DNA from: Curtobacterium sp. MCLR17_036
GTDB taxonomy: Bacteria > Actinomycetota > Actinomycetes > Actinomycetales > Microbacteriaceae
Direction: 5' to 3'
Assembly (NCBI RefSeq): GCF_003234445.2
Contig: NZ_CP126269.1
Coordinates: 1,674,001 to 1,738,000, forward strand
Length of the DNA stretch: 64,000 nt
Shown: positions 49,166-58,291 of the stretch, one piece after another
Numbering within the stretch: the stretch's first letter is position 1
Layout of the letters: each line of letters starts with the position of its first letter
The notes under the pieces: generated by a model
The model's database searches: none
Told to the model about the DNA's origin: nothing
The model's input: the letters and a program-made list of their open reading frames with translations, nothing else
Position numbers and translations under genes: made by a program

Positions 49166-50539
49166 TCACAGGGCGTGCAGCGGCTTGCCCGCGAGGTGCA
49201 GGAAGGCCTCGCCGAGGGCTTCGTTCTGGGTGGGGTGGGCGTGCACCAGGGGAGCGACGTCCTCCGGGTGGGCCTCCCAGTTCACGGCGAGCTGTGCCTC
49301 GCCGATCAGCTCGCCGACGCGCGCGCCGATCATGCTGACGCCGACGACCGGGCCGTCGACGACACGCACGACCTTCACCGAACCGGAGGTGCCGATGATG
49401 TGGCTCTTGCCGTTGCCGGCCAGGTTGTACTCGTACGAGTCCACCTTGTCGGCGCCGTACTGCTCTTCGGCCTTCGACTGCGACAGGCCGACCGAGGCGA
49501 CCTCGGGGTCGGAGTACGTGACCTTCGGGATGTTCTTGTCCTCGATGATCACCGGGTTGAGCCCGGCGATCTCCTCGGCGACGAACATGCCCTGCTGGAA
49601 GCCGCGGTGCGCGAGCTGCAGGCCGGGGACGATGTCGCCGACGGCGTAGACGTTCGGCAGGTTGGTTGCGAGGCGCTCGTTCGTGGTGACGAAGCCGCGG
49701 TCCATGGCGACGCCGACCTCCTCGAAGCCGACGTTCTGCGTGACCGGGCCGCGGCCGACCGCGACGAGGAGGACGTCCCCGTCGAAGGTCTTGCCGTCCT
49801 CGAGGGTGACGACGACGCCGTTCTCGTGCTGCTCGACGCCCTGGAACCGGACACCGAGCGAGAACTCGATGCCGCGCTTGCGGAACGCGCGCTCGAGCTG
49901 CTTCGACATCGATTCGTCCTCGGCCGGCACGAGGTGCGGGAGCGCCTCGACGATCGTGACCTCGGCGCCGAAGGACTTCCAGACGCTGGCGAACTCGACG
50001 CCGATGACGCCGCCGCCCAGGATGACGACCTTGTTCGGCACGTAGTCCATGCGGAGGGCGGTGTCGGAGGTGATCACGCGGCCGCCGATCTCGAGCCCCG
50101 GCAGGGACTTCGAGTAGGAGCCGGTCGCGAGCACGACGTTCTTGCCGGTGACGGTCTGGTCGCCCACCTGGACGGTGTTCTGCGAGGTCAGGCGGCCCCA
50201 GCCCTCGACGACGGTGATGCCGCGGGCCTTGATGAGGCCCTGCAGGCCCTTGTACTTCGAGTTGATGACGCCCTGCTGGTACTCGATGACCTTGGGCACC
50301 TCGACACCGGCGAACTCGGCGATGACGCCGTACTTCTCGGCGTCACGGGTCCCGTCGGCGATCTCGGCGGCGTGCAGCAGCGCCTTCGTGGGGATGCAGC
50401 CGCGGTGCAGGCACGTCCCTCCGAGCTTGTCGCCCTCGATGAGCGCGACGCTCATGCCGAGCTCGGCGGCCCGCAGCGCTGCGGCGTACCCACCGCTCCC
50501 GCCACCGAGGACCACGACGTCGTAAGTCTGTTCCGTCAC
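49166..50539 (-). CDS. lpdA: Dihydrolipoyl dehydrogenase (E3)
   Basis: A 457-aa flavoprotein that reoxidises lipoamide in the 2-oxo-acid dehydrogenase complexes. The FAD motif is VVVLGGGSGGYAAALRAAELG, the redox-active disulfide Cys43/Cys48 is in GGTCLHRGC, the NAD motif is VVILGGGVIGVEFASVW, and the catalytic His-Glu pair is in HAHPTQNE. The start is GTG 50539, with GAGGGAG upstream; the longer frame crosses a terminator. sucB follows after 49 nt. Confidence 0.95.
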   Translation of the reverse strand: MTEQTYDVVVLGGGSGGYAAALRAAELGMSVALIEGDKLGGTCLHRGCIPTKALLHAAEIADGTRDAEKYGVIAEFAGVEVPKVIEYQQGVINSKYKGLQGLIKARGITVVEGWGRLTSQNTVQVGDQTVTGKNVVLATGSYSKSLPGLEIGGRVITSDTALRMDYVPNKVVILGGGVIGVEFASVWKSFGAEVTIVEALPHLVPAEDESMSKQLERAFRKRGIEFSLGVRFQGVEQHENGVVVTLEDGKTFDGDVLLVAVGRGPVTQNVGFEEVGVAMDRGFVTTNERLATNLPNVYAVGDIVPGLQLAHRGFQQGMFVAEEIAGLNPVIIEDKNIPKVTYSDPEVASVGLSQSKAEEQYGADKVDSYEYNLAGNGKSHIIGTSGSVKVVRVVDGPVVGVSMIGARVGELIGEAQLAVNWEAHPEDVAPLVHAHPTQNEALGEAFLHLAGKPLHAL

Positions 50540-50644
50540 CTGGTGCAACTCCCTCGTGCGTGTCGGGCCGGTCGGGCCCGCGTGGACACCGCGGTGGCGG
50601 CGTCCGACGGTCGGACCGCGTGGTTCCGGTCCCGTCCCGTGCAG

Positions 50645-50684
50645 TACCGGTGGGAGGCGCTCCGGAGCGCCGTGCCCACCGGTA
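50645..50684 (-). terminator. pepA terminator hairpin
   Basis: TACCGGTGGG (50645-50654) pairs with CCCACCGGTA (50675-50684) and GGCGCTCC with GGAGCGCC inside. It lies 10 nt beyond the pepA stop and upstream of lpdA. Confidence 0.8.
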
Positions 50685-50693
50685 CCAAACCTA

Positions 50694-52190
50694 CTACTCG
50701 GACTGGAGGTCTTCTGCGAGCGCGATGAGGGTGCGGACCATGACGGCCGTCGCGCCCTTGCCGAGCCAGCCGTAGCCGCCGCCCTTGTGCTCGGACGGAC
50801 CGGCGATGTCGAGGTGCGCCCACGGGATGCCCTCGCCGACGAAGCGCTCCAGGAACGCACCGGCCAGCAGCATGCCACCGGCCGTGTTGCCGACGGTGGC
50901 GTTGAGCATGTCGGCGATCTCGCTGCCGAGTCGCGACCCCATCTCCTCGGGCAGCGGCATCGGCCAGATCGGCTCCGCGACGGAGCCGGCGATCGCGCGG
51001 ACACGCTCGACCAGGTCGTCGCTGCCCATCAGGCCGGTGGTGCGCTCACCGAGCGCGACGACCTGTGCGCCGGTCAGGGTGGCGACGTCGACGATCGCGT
51101 CGGGGTGCTCGAGCGAGGCAGCGGCCATCGCGTCACCGAGCACGAGACGGCCCTCGGCGTCGGTGTTCGTCACCTCGACGGTCTTGCCGTTCTTCAGCGT
51201 CAGGACGTCGCCCGGGCGGGTCGCCGAACCCGAGGGCATGTTCTCGGCGAGGGCGAGCCAGGCGGTCACGCGCACGTCGAGACCGAGCCGGGCGGCGGCG
51301 ACGGTGGCGGCCAGGACGGTCGCGGCGCCGGTCATGTCGGTCTTCATGCCGAGCATCGACGCGGCCGGCTTGAGCGAGAGGCCGCCCGAGTCGAAGGTGA
51401 TGCCCTTCCCGACGAGGGCCAGGTGCTTCGTCGCCGACTCCGGTGCGTACCGGACGACCACGAGTCGCGGCGGGCGGACCGAGCCGCGGCCGACGCCGAG
51501 GATGCCCCCGAAGCCCTGCTCCTCGAGCGCGTGCTCGTCGAGCACCTCGACGGTGAGCGGCAGGCCGTCGGCCAGGCCGGTCGCGACGTCGGCCACGTCG
51601 GACGGGCCGAGGTCGCCGGCGGCGGTGTTCACGAGGTCGCGGACCAGGGCGGCGGCGTCGCCGACGACGGTCGGGCGCACGGTCGCGTCGGTGACGTCGG
51701 CGGGGGCCACGACCTCGATGCGCTGCTCACCGCGGGTCGGGCCGGTGCTGCCGGCGCCCTTGTGCCGGGTGAAGGCGTAGGCGCCGAGCGCGGCGCCCTC
51801 GAGCGCGGCGTCGACGAGCTCCGCGGAGTCGGTCGGCAGCGCGAGGACGATCGAGGCGGCGTGCGGGAGCTGGCGGACGGCGCTGCCGGCCGCTGCGCGG
51901 ACCGCTGCGGCGTCGGCGGACGAGCCGAGCCCGACGAGCGCGATCGACGACGCGGTGACGCCGGTGCCCGGGATGCGCACGAGCTGGTCCTTGGCGCCCG
52001 TGACACCGATCGCGGCGAGGTCGAGGTCGGCGAGGGCCGCCACGGCGCCGAGCGCGCTCGGTGCGACGGTCGCACCGGTCGTCGCGTCGGTTGCAGCGCC
52101 GGACGGAGCGGGGCGGACCCCGACGACGAGGACGTCGGCGGCGGTGGTCTCGGGGGAGGAAGTGGTGGTGGAGAGCGTCGGTCGGACCAT
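50694..52190 (-). CDS. pepA: Leucyl aminopeptidase (M17)
   Basis: A 498-aa M17 metallo-aminopeptidase. The C-terminal catalytic domain shows VGKGITFDSGGLSLKPA (metal-binding Lys and Asp), MKTDMTGAATVLA and the signature NTDAEGRLVL. The N-terminal domain is the usual macro-like fold. It releases N-terminal residues from peptides in the cytoplasm. The ATG follows TAGGCT (52202-52197) by 6 nt, a leaderless start facing the divergent PAC2 gene, whose own box is 60 bp away. Confidence 0.95.
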   Translation of the reverse strand: MVRPTLSTTTSSPETTAADVLVVGVRPAPSGAATDATTGATVAPSALGAVAALADLDLAAIGVTGAKDQLVRIPGTGVTASSIALVGLGSSADAAAVRAAAGSAVRQLPHAASIVLALPTDSAELVDAALEGAALGAYAFTRHKGAGSTGPTRGEQRIEVVAPADVTDATVRPTVVGDAAALVRDLVNTAAGDLGPSDVADVATGLADGLPLTVEVLDEHALEEQGFGGILGVGRGSVRPPRLVVVRYAPESATKHLALVGKGITFDSGGLSLKPAASMLGMKTDMTGAATVLAATVAAARLGLDVRVTAWLALAENMPSGSATRPGDVLTLKNGKTVEVTNTDAEGRLVLGDAMAAASLEHPDAIVDVATLTGAQVVALGERTTGLMGSDDLVERVRAIAGSVAEPIWPMPLPEEMGSRLGSEIADMLNATVGNTAGGMLLAGAFLERFVGEGIPWAHLDIAGPSEHKGGGYGWLGKGATAVMVRTLIALAEDLQSE

Positions 52191-52274
52191 GCTCCAAGCC
52201 TATCCACGCGGTGTTCGCTGACGGCGTGGCCTGCGCGCACGGGACCGTCGGACGCCCCGCCTAGCATGGGGACG

Positions 52275-53195
52275 GTGAACCACCCCGAGGAGCTCTACAC
52301 CTTCGACCCGGACGCCCCGAGCGTCCCCGTCGGGCTGCACCTGGTCGCCGGACTGACCGGGTTCGCCGACGCCGGCGCCGCGGTCGCGCAGGTCACCACG
52401 TCGATCCTCGAGGACCTGGACACCCAGCTCGTCGCCGAGTTCGACCCCGACGCCCTGCTCGACTGGCGGGCCCGCCGGCCGGCGATCACCTTCGAGCACG
52501 ACCACATCGCCGCGGTCGAGCCGCCGCGCCTCACGCTGCACCTCGTCCGCGACGAGATCGGGCAGCCGTTCCTCTTCCTGTCGGGCTACGAGCCGGACTT
52601 CCAGTGGAACCGGTTCGTCCGCGCCGTCACCGAGCTCGCCGAGCGCCTGCAGGTCGTCGAGACCACGTGGGTGCAGGCGATCCCGATGCCGGTGCCGCAC
52701 ACCCGGCCGATCAACCTCACCGTGTCCGGCACCCGGGCCGACCTCGTCGAGCAGATGAGCGTCTGGAAGCCCGAGACCCAGGCGCCGGCGAACGTCCTGC
52801 ACCTCGTCGAGCACCGCCTGGCCGAGTCCGGTGCCCAGGTCACCGGGCTGGTGCTGCTCGTGCCGCACTACCTGGCCGACACCGAGTTCCCCGACGCCGC
52901 CGTCGCGGCGCTGTCCGGCATCGCAGCTGCCACCGGCCTCATCTTCCCGACCGACGCGTTACGCGAGTCGGGTCGCGAGTTCCTGACGCGGGTCGACGAG
53001 CAGGTTGCCGGCAACGGTGAGCTCGAACGGCTCGTCTCCGTGCTCGAGGAACGCCACGACACCTACATGGAGGGCAACCCGGTCGGGTCGCCGCTGACCG
53101 GCGTCGACGGTCAGGTCCCGACGGCCGACGCGATCGCCGCCGAGCTCGAGCGCTTCCTCGCCGACCGCCGGAGCCAGGGCGAGCCGGGGGAGTGA
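52275..53195 (+). CDS. PAC2 family proteasome-assembly-chaperone-like protein
   Basis: A 306-aa PAC2 protein: VGLHLVAGLTGFADAGAAVAQ near the start, PFLFLSGYEPDFQWNRF in the middle and the LVVHYLADTEFPDAA-like stretch (LVPHYLADTEFP) later. Bacterial PAC2 proteins are linked to ATP-grasp partners or proteasome systems, but the function is unproven. I choose GTG 52275 because TAGCAT (52262-52267) lies 7 nt upstream; ATG 52266 overlaps that box and would add three residues. A short GGAGGCCC hairpin follows the stop. Confidence 0.88.
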   Translation: MNHPEELYTFDPDAPSVPVGLHLVAGLTGFADAGAAVAQVTTSILEDLDTQLVAEFDPDALLDWRARRPAITFEHDHIAAVEPPRLTLHLVRDEIGQPFLFLSGYEPDFQWNRFVRAVTELAERLQVVETTWVQAIPMPVPHTRPINLTVSGTRADLVEQMSVWKPETQAPANVLHLVEHRLAESGAQVTGLVLLVPHYLADTEFPDAAVAALSGIAAATGLIFPTDALRESGREFLTRVDEQVAGNGELERLVSVLEERHDTYMEGNPVGSPLTGVDGQVPTADAIAAELERFLADRRSQGEPGE

Positions 53196-53202
53196 CCGGC
53201 CA

Positions 53203-53221
53203 GGAGGCCCGGGGGGCCTCC
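53203..53221 (+). terminator. Short GGAGGCCC hairpin
   Basis: GGAGGCCC (53203-53210) with GGGCCTCC (53214-53221), 3-nt loop, 7 nt after the PAC2 stop. The stem resembles the outer part of the GGAGGC family. Confidence 0.6.
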
Positions 53222-53325
53222 GCCACGCACGTCGTCACCCTGCGCGACATGCGTCGTTCATCCGCCCCGCGTCCCCGGGACCGGCCGGCGTCCCCGACGC
53301 GGACCGGCGTCGGTAGCCTGTCCTG

Positions 53326-54645
53326 GTGAACTCCCGTCGTGCCTTCCTCATCTGGGGGGTCGCGGTCCTCGCCTACGTCCTCGCCGTCGTGCAGCGCTCC
53401 TCGCTCGGGGTGTCCGGTGTCGACGCACAGGAGCGGTTCGCGGTCTCCGCAGCGGTGCTGTCCACCCTCGCCGTGGTGCAGATCGCCGTCTACGCCGCCC
53501 TGCAGATCCCGGTCGGGATCGCCCTCGACCGCATCGGACCCCGCCGGCTGCTCGTCATCGGTGCCGTCCTGCTCGTCGTCGGCCAGGCGGTGGTCGCGGT
53601 CTCGCCGTCGATCGTTCCGGCGATCGCGGGCCGCGTGCTCGTCGGCGCCGGCGACGCGATGACGTTCATCTCGGTCATCCGCCTCGTCCCGATGTGGTTC
53701 AGCGGCCGGATCCTGCCGCAGATCTCGCAGTGGACCGGCAACCTCGGCCAGGTCGGCCAGATCCTGTCGGCGTTCCCCTTCGCGGTGCTGCTGCACACGG
53801 CGGGGTGGACCCCCGCGTTCGGCGTCGCCGCGGCCGCGAGCGCGGTCGGGCTCGTGCTCGTCGTCGTCTTCGTGCGGAACGGTCCGGTCCCCGCGCGCAC
53901 CGGGTCCATCCCGCTCCCGGGTTCCTGGGGCGGTGCGTTCCGGACGTTCGGGCACGCGCTCCGCCGCCCCGGCACCCAGCTCGGGTTCTGGTCGCACTAC
54001 GTGACGCAGTCGTCCGGGACCGTGTTCTCGCTGCTCTGGGGCGTGCCGATGCTGCGCGGGCTCGGCTACACCCCCGGCGAGGCCGCGGGGTTCCTCACCG
54101 TGATCGTGCTGGTCGGCTTCGTCGCCGGTCCCGCGCTCGGCGTGCTCTGCGCCCGCTTCCCGATGCGGCGGTCGAACCTGGTGCTCGGGGCGGTCGTCCT
54201 GCTCGCCGTGGTGTGGACAGCGATCCTGCTCTGGCCGGGGCACCCGCCGACCTGGCTGCTCGTGCTGCTGGTCGTCGCGATGGGCATCGGCGGCCCGGGG
54301 TCGCTCATCGGGTTCGACTTCGCGCGCACCTTCAACCCCGTCGGGTCGCTCGGCTCGGCGAACGGGATCGTGAACGTGGGCGGGTTCCTGGCGGCCTTCG
54401 TGATGATGTACCTCATCGGGCTGGTGCTCGACGTCGCTGCGGGGGTCACCGGCGAGACGGTCTTCGCCTGGGACAACTTCCGCGTCGCGCTCACCGTGCA
54501 GTACCTCGTGGTCGGGTTCGGGGTCGCGATGCTGCTGCACGCACGCCGCCGGACACGGCGCCAGCTGCACGCGGAAGAGGGAATACGCGTCGGCCCGCTC
54601 TGGGTTGCCCTCGTTGCACGCCTGCGGAAGCGGTCCGTGCAATAA
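53326..54645 (+). CDS. MFS transporter
   Basis: A 439-aa protein with 12 predicted helices. The loop between helices 2 and 3 carries IALDRIGPRRLL, the MFS motif A, and GRVLVGAGDAMTF matches helix 4 of the group. The C-terminus is basic and cytoplasmic. It belongs to the general nitrate/sugar-phosphate-like MFS set of actinobacteria, substrate unknown. The GTG follows TAGCCT (53314-53319) by 6 nt. Confidence 0.88.
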   Translation: MNSRRAFLIWGVAVLAYVLAVVQRSSLGVSGVDAQERFAVSAAVLSTLAVVQIAVYAALQIPVGIALDRIGPRRLLVIGAVLLVVGQAVVAVSPSIVPAIAGRVLVGAGDAMTFISVIRLVPMWFSGRILPQISQWTGNLGQVGQILSAFPFAVLLHTAGWTPAFGVAAAASAVGLVLVVVFVRNGPVPARTGSIPLPGSWGGAFRTFGHALRRPGTQLGFWSHYVTQSSGTVFSLLWGVPMLRGLGYTPGEAAGFLTVIVLVGFVAGPALGVLCARFPMRRSNLVLGAVVLLAVVWTAILLWPGHPPTWLLVLLVVAMGIGGPGSLIGFDFARTFNPVGSLGSANGIVNVGGFLAAFVMMYLIGLVLDVAAGVTGETVFAWDNFRVALTVQYLVVGFGVAMLLHARRRTRRQLHAEEGIRVGPLWVALVARLRKRSVQ

Positions 54646-54646
54646 T
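54638..54646 (+). promoter_or_regulatory. Candidate extended -10 promoter of rpoD
   Basis: TGCAATAAT overlaps the MFS stop codon, 194 bp before the rpoD ATG. A second candidate is TTGACA at 54713-54718, about 120 bp before the ATG. Neither has a fully matching partner box, so the true start is uncertain. Confidence 0.35.
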
Positions 54647-54839
54647 GATCACGGACCCGTTCGGGCTCCCTCGTCCGTCAGTGCTCTCCAGAGCGCCGCG
54701 AACGCGGGGGACTTGACATGGGTCCTAGTGCTGCCCGGAACGGTAGGACTCGTCCGACGCGGGGAACCGCGGCGCGGGGCCTGGGGCGGCGAGGGAGGCC
54801 ACGACCCCACGAACGTGGCACGACGAGAGAGGTGATCGC

Positions 54840-56096
54840 ATGGCTGCCCGGAGCACGACGATCGATCCCACGAAGGACAACGCGCCCGAGGGCACCGCGG
54901 ACGAGACCGCGGAGACCGAGGGCACGGCCGCGCCGAAGAAGCGCGCCACGAAGGCCCCCGCCAAGAAGGCACCGGCGAAGAAGGCCGCCCCGAAGGCGAA
55001 GAAGACCGACGCCGTCGACGAGGCCATCGCCTCCGACGAGCCCGTCGAGGAGCCGACCGACGAAGCCGACGAGACCGAGGACAAGACGGTCAAGCCGGAC
55101 GCCGCAGCCGCGGTGGCCGCAGGGGCGCTCGTCATCTCGCAGACCGACGACGACGAGGCGCCGGTCTACTCGACGACCATCACGGGTGCGACCGCCGACC
55201 CGGTGAAGGACTACCTGAAGCAGATCGGCAAGGTCGCGCTGCTCAACGCCGAGCAGGAGGTCGAGCTCGCGATGCGCATCGAGGCCGGCCTGTTCGCCGA
55301 GGACAAGCTGCAGCACGCGACCGGGCTCTCCAAGCCCGCCGAGCGCGAGCTCCGCTGGGTCGCCCGCGACGGTCAGCGTGCGAAGTCGCACCTGCTCGGC
55401 GCGAACCTCCGCCTGGTCGTGTCGCTCGCCAAGCGCTACACCGGTCGCGGCATGCAGTTCCTCGACCTCATCCAGGAGGGCAACCTGGGCCTGATCCGTG
55501 CGGTCGAGAAGTTCGACTACACCAAGGGCTTCAAGTTCTCGACCTACGCGACGTGGTGGATCCGCCAGGCGATCACCCGCGCCATGGCCGACCAGGCCCG
55601 TACCATCCGCATCCCGGTGCACATGGTCGAGGTCATCAACAAGCTCGCCCGCGTCCAGCGGCAGATGCTGCAGGACCTCGGTCGCGAACCCACCCCGGAA
55701 GAGCTCGCCCGCGAGCTCGACATGACCCCGGAGAAGGTCGTCGAGGTCCAGAAGTACGGCCGCGAGCCGATCTCGCTGCACACGCCCCTGGGCGAGGACG
55801 GCGACTCGGAGTTCGGTGACCTCATCGAGGACACCGAGGCGGTCGTGCCGGCCGACGCGGTGGGCTTCACGATGCTGCAGAAGCAGCTCGAGAGCCTGCT
55901 CGACTCCCTGTCCGAGCGCGAGGCCGGTGTCATCCGCATGCGCTTCGGCCTCGGCGACGGCCAGCCGAAGACCCTCGACCAGATCGGTGACACGTTCGGC
56001 GTGACGCGTGAGCGCATCCGTCAGATCGAGTCCAAGACGATGGCGAAGCTCCGCCACCCGTCCCGGTCGCAGTCGCTCCGCGACTACCTCGAGTAA
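54840..56096 (+). CDS. rpoD: Primary sigma factor (SigA/RpoD)
   Basis: A 418-aa housekeeping sigma factor. The N-terminal 100 residues are acidic with a Lys/Ala histone-like run ([14 protein letters not shown]). Region 1.2 starts at [16 protein letters not shown]; region 2 has [38 protein letters not shown] and [13 protein letters not shown], which read and melt the -10 box; region 3 has RIPVHMVE; region 4 has [19 protein letters not shown] for -35 contact. The ATG at 54840 follows GAGAGGTGATCGC. murT starts 6 nt after the stop. Confidence 0.97.
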   Translation: MAARSTTIDPTKDNAPEGTADETAETEGTAAPKKRATKAPAKKAPAKKAAPKAKKTDAVDEAIASDEPVEEPTDEADETEDKTVKPDAAAAVAAGALVISQTDDDEAPVYSTTITGATADPVKDYLKQIGKVALLNAEQEVELAMRIEAGLFAEDKLQHATGLSKPAERELRWVARDGQRAKSHLLGANLRLVVSLAKRYTGRGMQFLDLIQEGNLGLIRAVEKFDYTKGFKFSTYATWWIRQAITRAMADQARTIRIPVHMVEVINKLARVQRQMLQDLGREPTPEELARELDMTPEKVVEVQKYGREPISLHTPLGEDGDSEFGDLIEDTEAVVPADAVGFTMLQKQLESLLDSLSEREAGVIRMRFGLGDGQPKTLDQIGDTFGVTRERIRQIESKTMAKLRHPSRSQSLRDYLE

Positions 56097-56102
56097 GCCG
56101 GC

Positions 56103-57362
56103 ATGCGGTTCTTCATCCCGATCCTGATCGGGCGGATCCTCCGCGCCCTCGCCCGTGCGCGGGGCGGCGGGTCCGCCTACCCGGGCTACATCGTGCTCAA
56201 GCTCGTGCCGGACTTCCTGCAGCACGTGACGAAGCAGTTCCCGAACGGCGTCGTCTTCGTGCTCGGCTCGAACGGCAAGTCGACGACGACGCACATGATC
56301 TCGGACATCGTGCGGGCGCACGGGCTCCGCGTCTTCACGAACCCGTCCGGTGCGAACCTGCCGCAGGGCATCGCGTCGGCGCTGCTGTCCGAGGTCTCGT
56401 TGACCGGCAAGCTCAAGGCGGACATCGGCATCCTCGAGGTCGACGAGGCCTTCGCGGTCGAGCTCGCCGGCATCCTGTCGCCGGCGACGGTCACGATGCT
56501 CAACGTCCAGGTCGACCAGCTCTACCGGTTCTTCGAGACCGAGCGCGTCGCGGACATGATGCTCGACACCGCTGCCCTGGCGTCGCGCAACGTCATCACG
56601 AACCGTGACGACCAGTTCCTCGACGCGTACGCGACGTCCGGCGACCAGCGTGTGCTGCGCTTCGGTGCGAGCGCCGAGGTCGTCGCTGCGGCCCCGAACG
56701 GCCTGCAGAACGCCGACGACTTCGACCGTCAGGACGGTCAGGCGAACGAGGCGGACGCCGAGGTCGTCGTGAACACCGGCGACGGCGCGACGATTCGCTT
56801 CGACGGCGTTGAGATCCCGGTCCGTCTGCCCGCCCGCGGCCTGCACTACGCGGTCGACGCCGCTGCGGCCACCGCGACGGCGAGTGCCGCCCTCGGCGCG
56901 CAGTTCCGCGCGGACGCCGTGACCAAGGCGTTCGGCACGATGAAGCCGGCGTACGGCCGTGGCGAGCGGCTGCCCATCGCTGGTGAGTCCGCCGAGTTCA
57001 CGATGTTCAAGAACGCCGCGAGTCTGCAGCTCAACCTCGACGCCCTGCCGGACCAGCCCGAGCAGGTCCTCATGGCGATCGACGAGGGCACGCCCGACAT
57101 CTCGTGGATCTACGACATCGACTTCTCGAAGCTCGACCACGTGGACGTCGTCTCCGGTGACAAGGCGTGGCAGATCGCGATCGCGCTCGAGCACGCCGGT
57201 GTCCGCATCGGTCGGGTCGAGCCCGACGTCGAGGCAGCCATCAAGCACATGGAGCAGCTCGGCTCGACGACCCGCGGGACGAAGAACTTCATCGTCAACT
57301 ACGAGATCATGATGATCGCCCGCAAGGCCCTCGGCCACCCGGACATGGAGAAGACCGCATGA
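56103..57362 (+). CDS. murT: MurT-like Mur ligase lacking the zinc ribbon
   Basis: A 419-aa Mur-ligase-family protein. The ATP P-loop is VLGSNGKSTTT (Lys59), EVDE follows, and the C-terminal DUF1727 domain has DISWIYDIDF with the conserved Asp. In S. aureus and S. pneumoniae MurT activates the D-Glu alpha-carboxyl of lipid II for amidation by GatD. Here there is no Cys in the whole protein, so the four-Cys zinc ribbon of known MurT is absent; the region (residues about 190-235) is Asp/Ala-rich instead. The usual KNPAG reads KNAAS. It overlaps gatD by 4 nt and follows rpoD by 6 nt. Confidence 0.88.
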   Translation: MRFFIPILIGRILRALARARGGGSAYPGYIVLKLVPDFLQHVTKQFPNGVVFVLGSNGKSTTTHMISDIVRAHGLRVFTNPSGANLPQGIASALLSEVSLTGKLKADIGILEVDEAFAVELAGILSPATVTMLNVQVDQLYRFFETERVADMMLDTAALASRNVITNRDDQFLDAYATSGDQRVLRFGASAEVVAAAPNGLQNADDFDRQDGQANEADAEVVVNTGDGATIRFDGVEIPVRLPARGLHYAVDAAAATATASAALGAQFRADAVTKAFGTMKPAYGRGERLPIAGESAEFTMFKNAASLQLNLDALPDQPEQVLMAIDEGTPDISWIYDIDFSKLDHVDVVSGDKAWQIAIALEHAGVRIGRVEPDVEAAIKHMEQLGSTTRGTKNFIVNYEIMMIARKALGHPDMEKTA

Positions 57363-58132
57363 CGGCCGACCGGCTGACCATCCTGCACGTCTACCCCCGT
57401 CAGATGGGTGTCTCGGGGGACCGCGGCAACGTCGCGGCCATCGTCCGCCGCGCAGCCGCAGCGGACATCGCAACCGAGGTCGTCGAGTACGCACCCGGCG
57501 ACGTGCTCCCCACGACGGCCGACATCGTCGTGATCGGCAACGGGCCGCTCAGCGCGATGCGGTCACTCGGCGCCGACGTCACCCGCATCGCGGAACCGCT
57601 CCGTGCCCTCGCCGCGTCCGGCGTGCCGGTCGTGGCGGTCGGCGGCGGGTTCGACCTCGCGACGAACGAGGTCGTGCCCACCGAGGGAGCGCCCGTGCAG
57701 GGCTTCGGTGTGTTCGACGCCCGCGCCGTCCGCGGTGCGGAGCGTCGGGTCAACTACTTCGTCCTCGACACCCGCTACCCGCTGCTGCCGGGAGCGCCGA
57801 CGCGCCTCGCCGGCTTCGAGGACCACGCGACGCGCATCGAGCTCGCAGACGGTGTCGTCCCCTTCGCGGACGTCGTGTCCGGCGGCGGCAACCAGGCCGG
57901 TTCTCCGGTCGAGGGCGCGATCGTCGGGACCTCGTTCGGCACCCACACCCAGGGGCCGATCCTGCCGCTCAACCCGCAGCTCACCGACGGTGTGCTCGCC
58001 GCGGCGACGACGCGCCTCGGTCGGGAGTACGCGCCCGATCCCGAGCGGACGGCGGCCATCGACCGCTACGCCCGCGAGGCACGCGCGACCGTCGACCGCT
58101 ACGTCGACAAGGCGTTCAAGCGCATCGCTTGA
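57359..58132 (+). CDS. gatD: GatD-like glutamine amidotransferase lacking the catalytic Cys
   Basis: A 257-aa class I amidotransferase fold that pairs with MurT. The nucleophile elbow, VCGGFQ-like in active enzymes, reads VAVGGGFDLATN, with Gly95 (GGC) where Cys94 of S. aureus GatD lies. The His region is kept (SFGTHTQGPILPLNP, His196), and the start LTILHVYPRQMGVSGDRGN is typical. Without the Cys it cannot release ammonia from glutamine by the known mechanism. The ATG overlaps the murT stop (ATGA). A terminator at 58176-58204 follows. Confidence 0.87.
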   Translation: MTADRLTILHVYPRQMGVSGDRGNVAAIVRRAAAADIATEVVEYAPGDVLPTTADIVVIGNGPLSAMRSLGADVTRIAEPLRALAASGVPVVAVGGGFDLATNEVVPTEGAPVQGFGVFDARAVRGAERRVNYFVLDTRYPLLPGAPTRLAGFEDHATRIELADGVVPFADVVSGGGNQAGSPVEGAIVGTSFGTHTQGPILPLNPQLTDGVLAAATTRLGREYAPDPERTAAIDRYAREARATVDRYVDKAFKRIA

Positions 58133-58175
58133 CGTCGACATCGATCGACACCGAGACGTCGATCGACACCGAGGA

Positions 58176-58204
58176 AGGCCGGGTCCGAAGAGGGCCCGGC
58201 CTTC
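58176..58204 (+). terminator. Terminator of the rpoD-murT-gatD operon
   Basis: AAGGCCGGG (58176-58184) pairs with CCCGGCCTT (58196-58204), followed by CGTCGTT. It lies 44 nt after the gatD stop. Confidence 0.8.
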
Positions 58205-58291
58205 GTCGTTCCCGCGATGGTGGCAACATCTGGCAACTCCTTCCCGATGCATCCAGCATCTGAAATGTTGGAGGCCGAATAAGGAGGTCAC

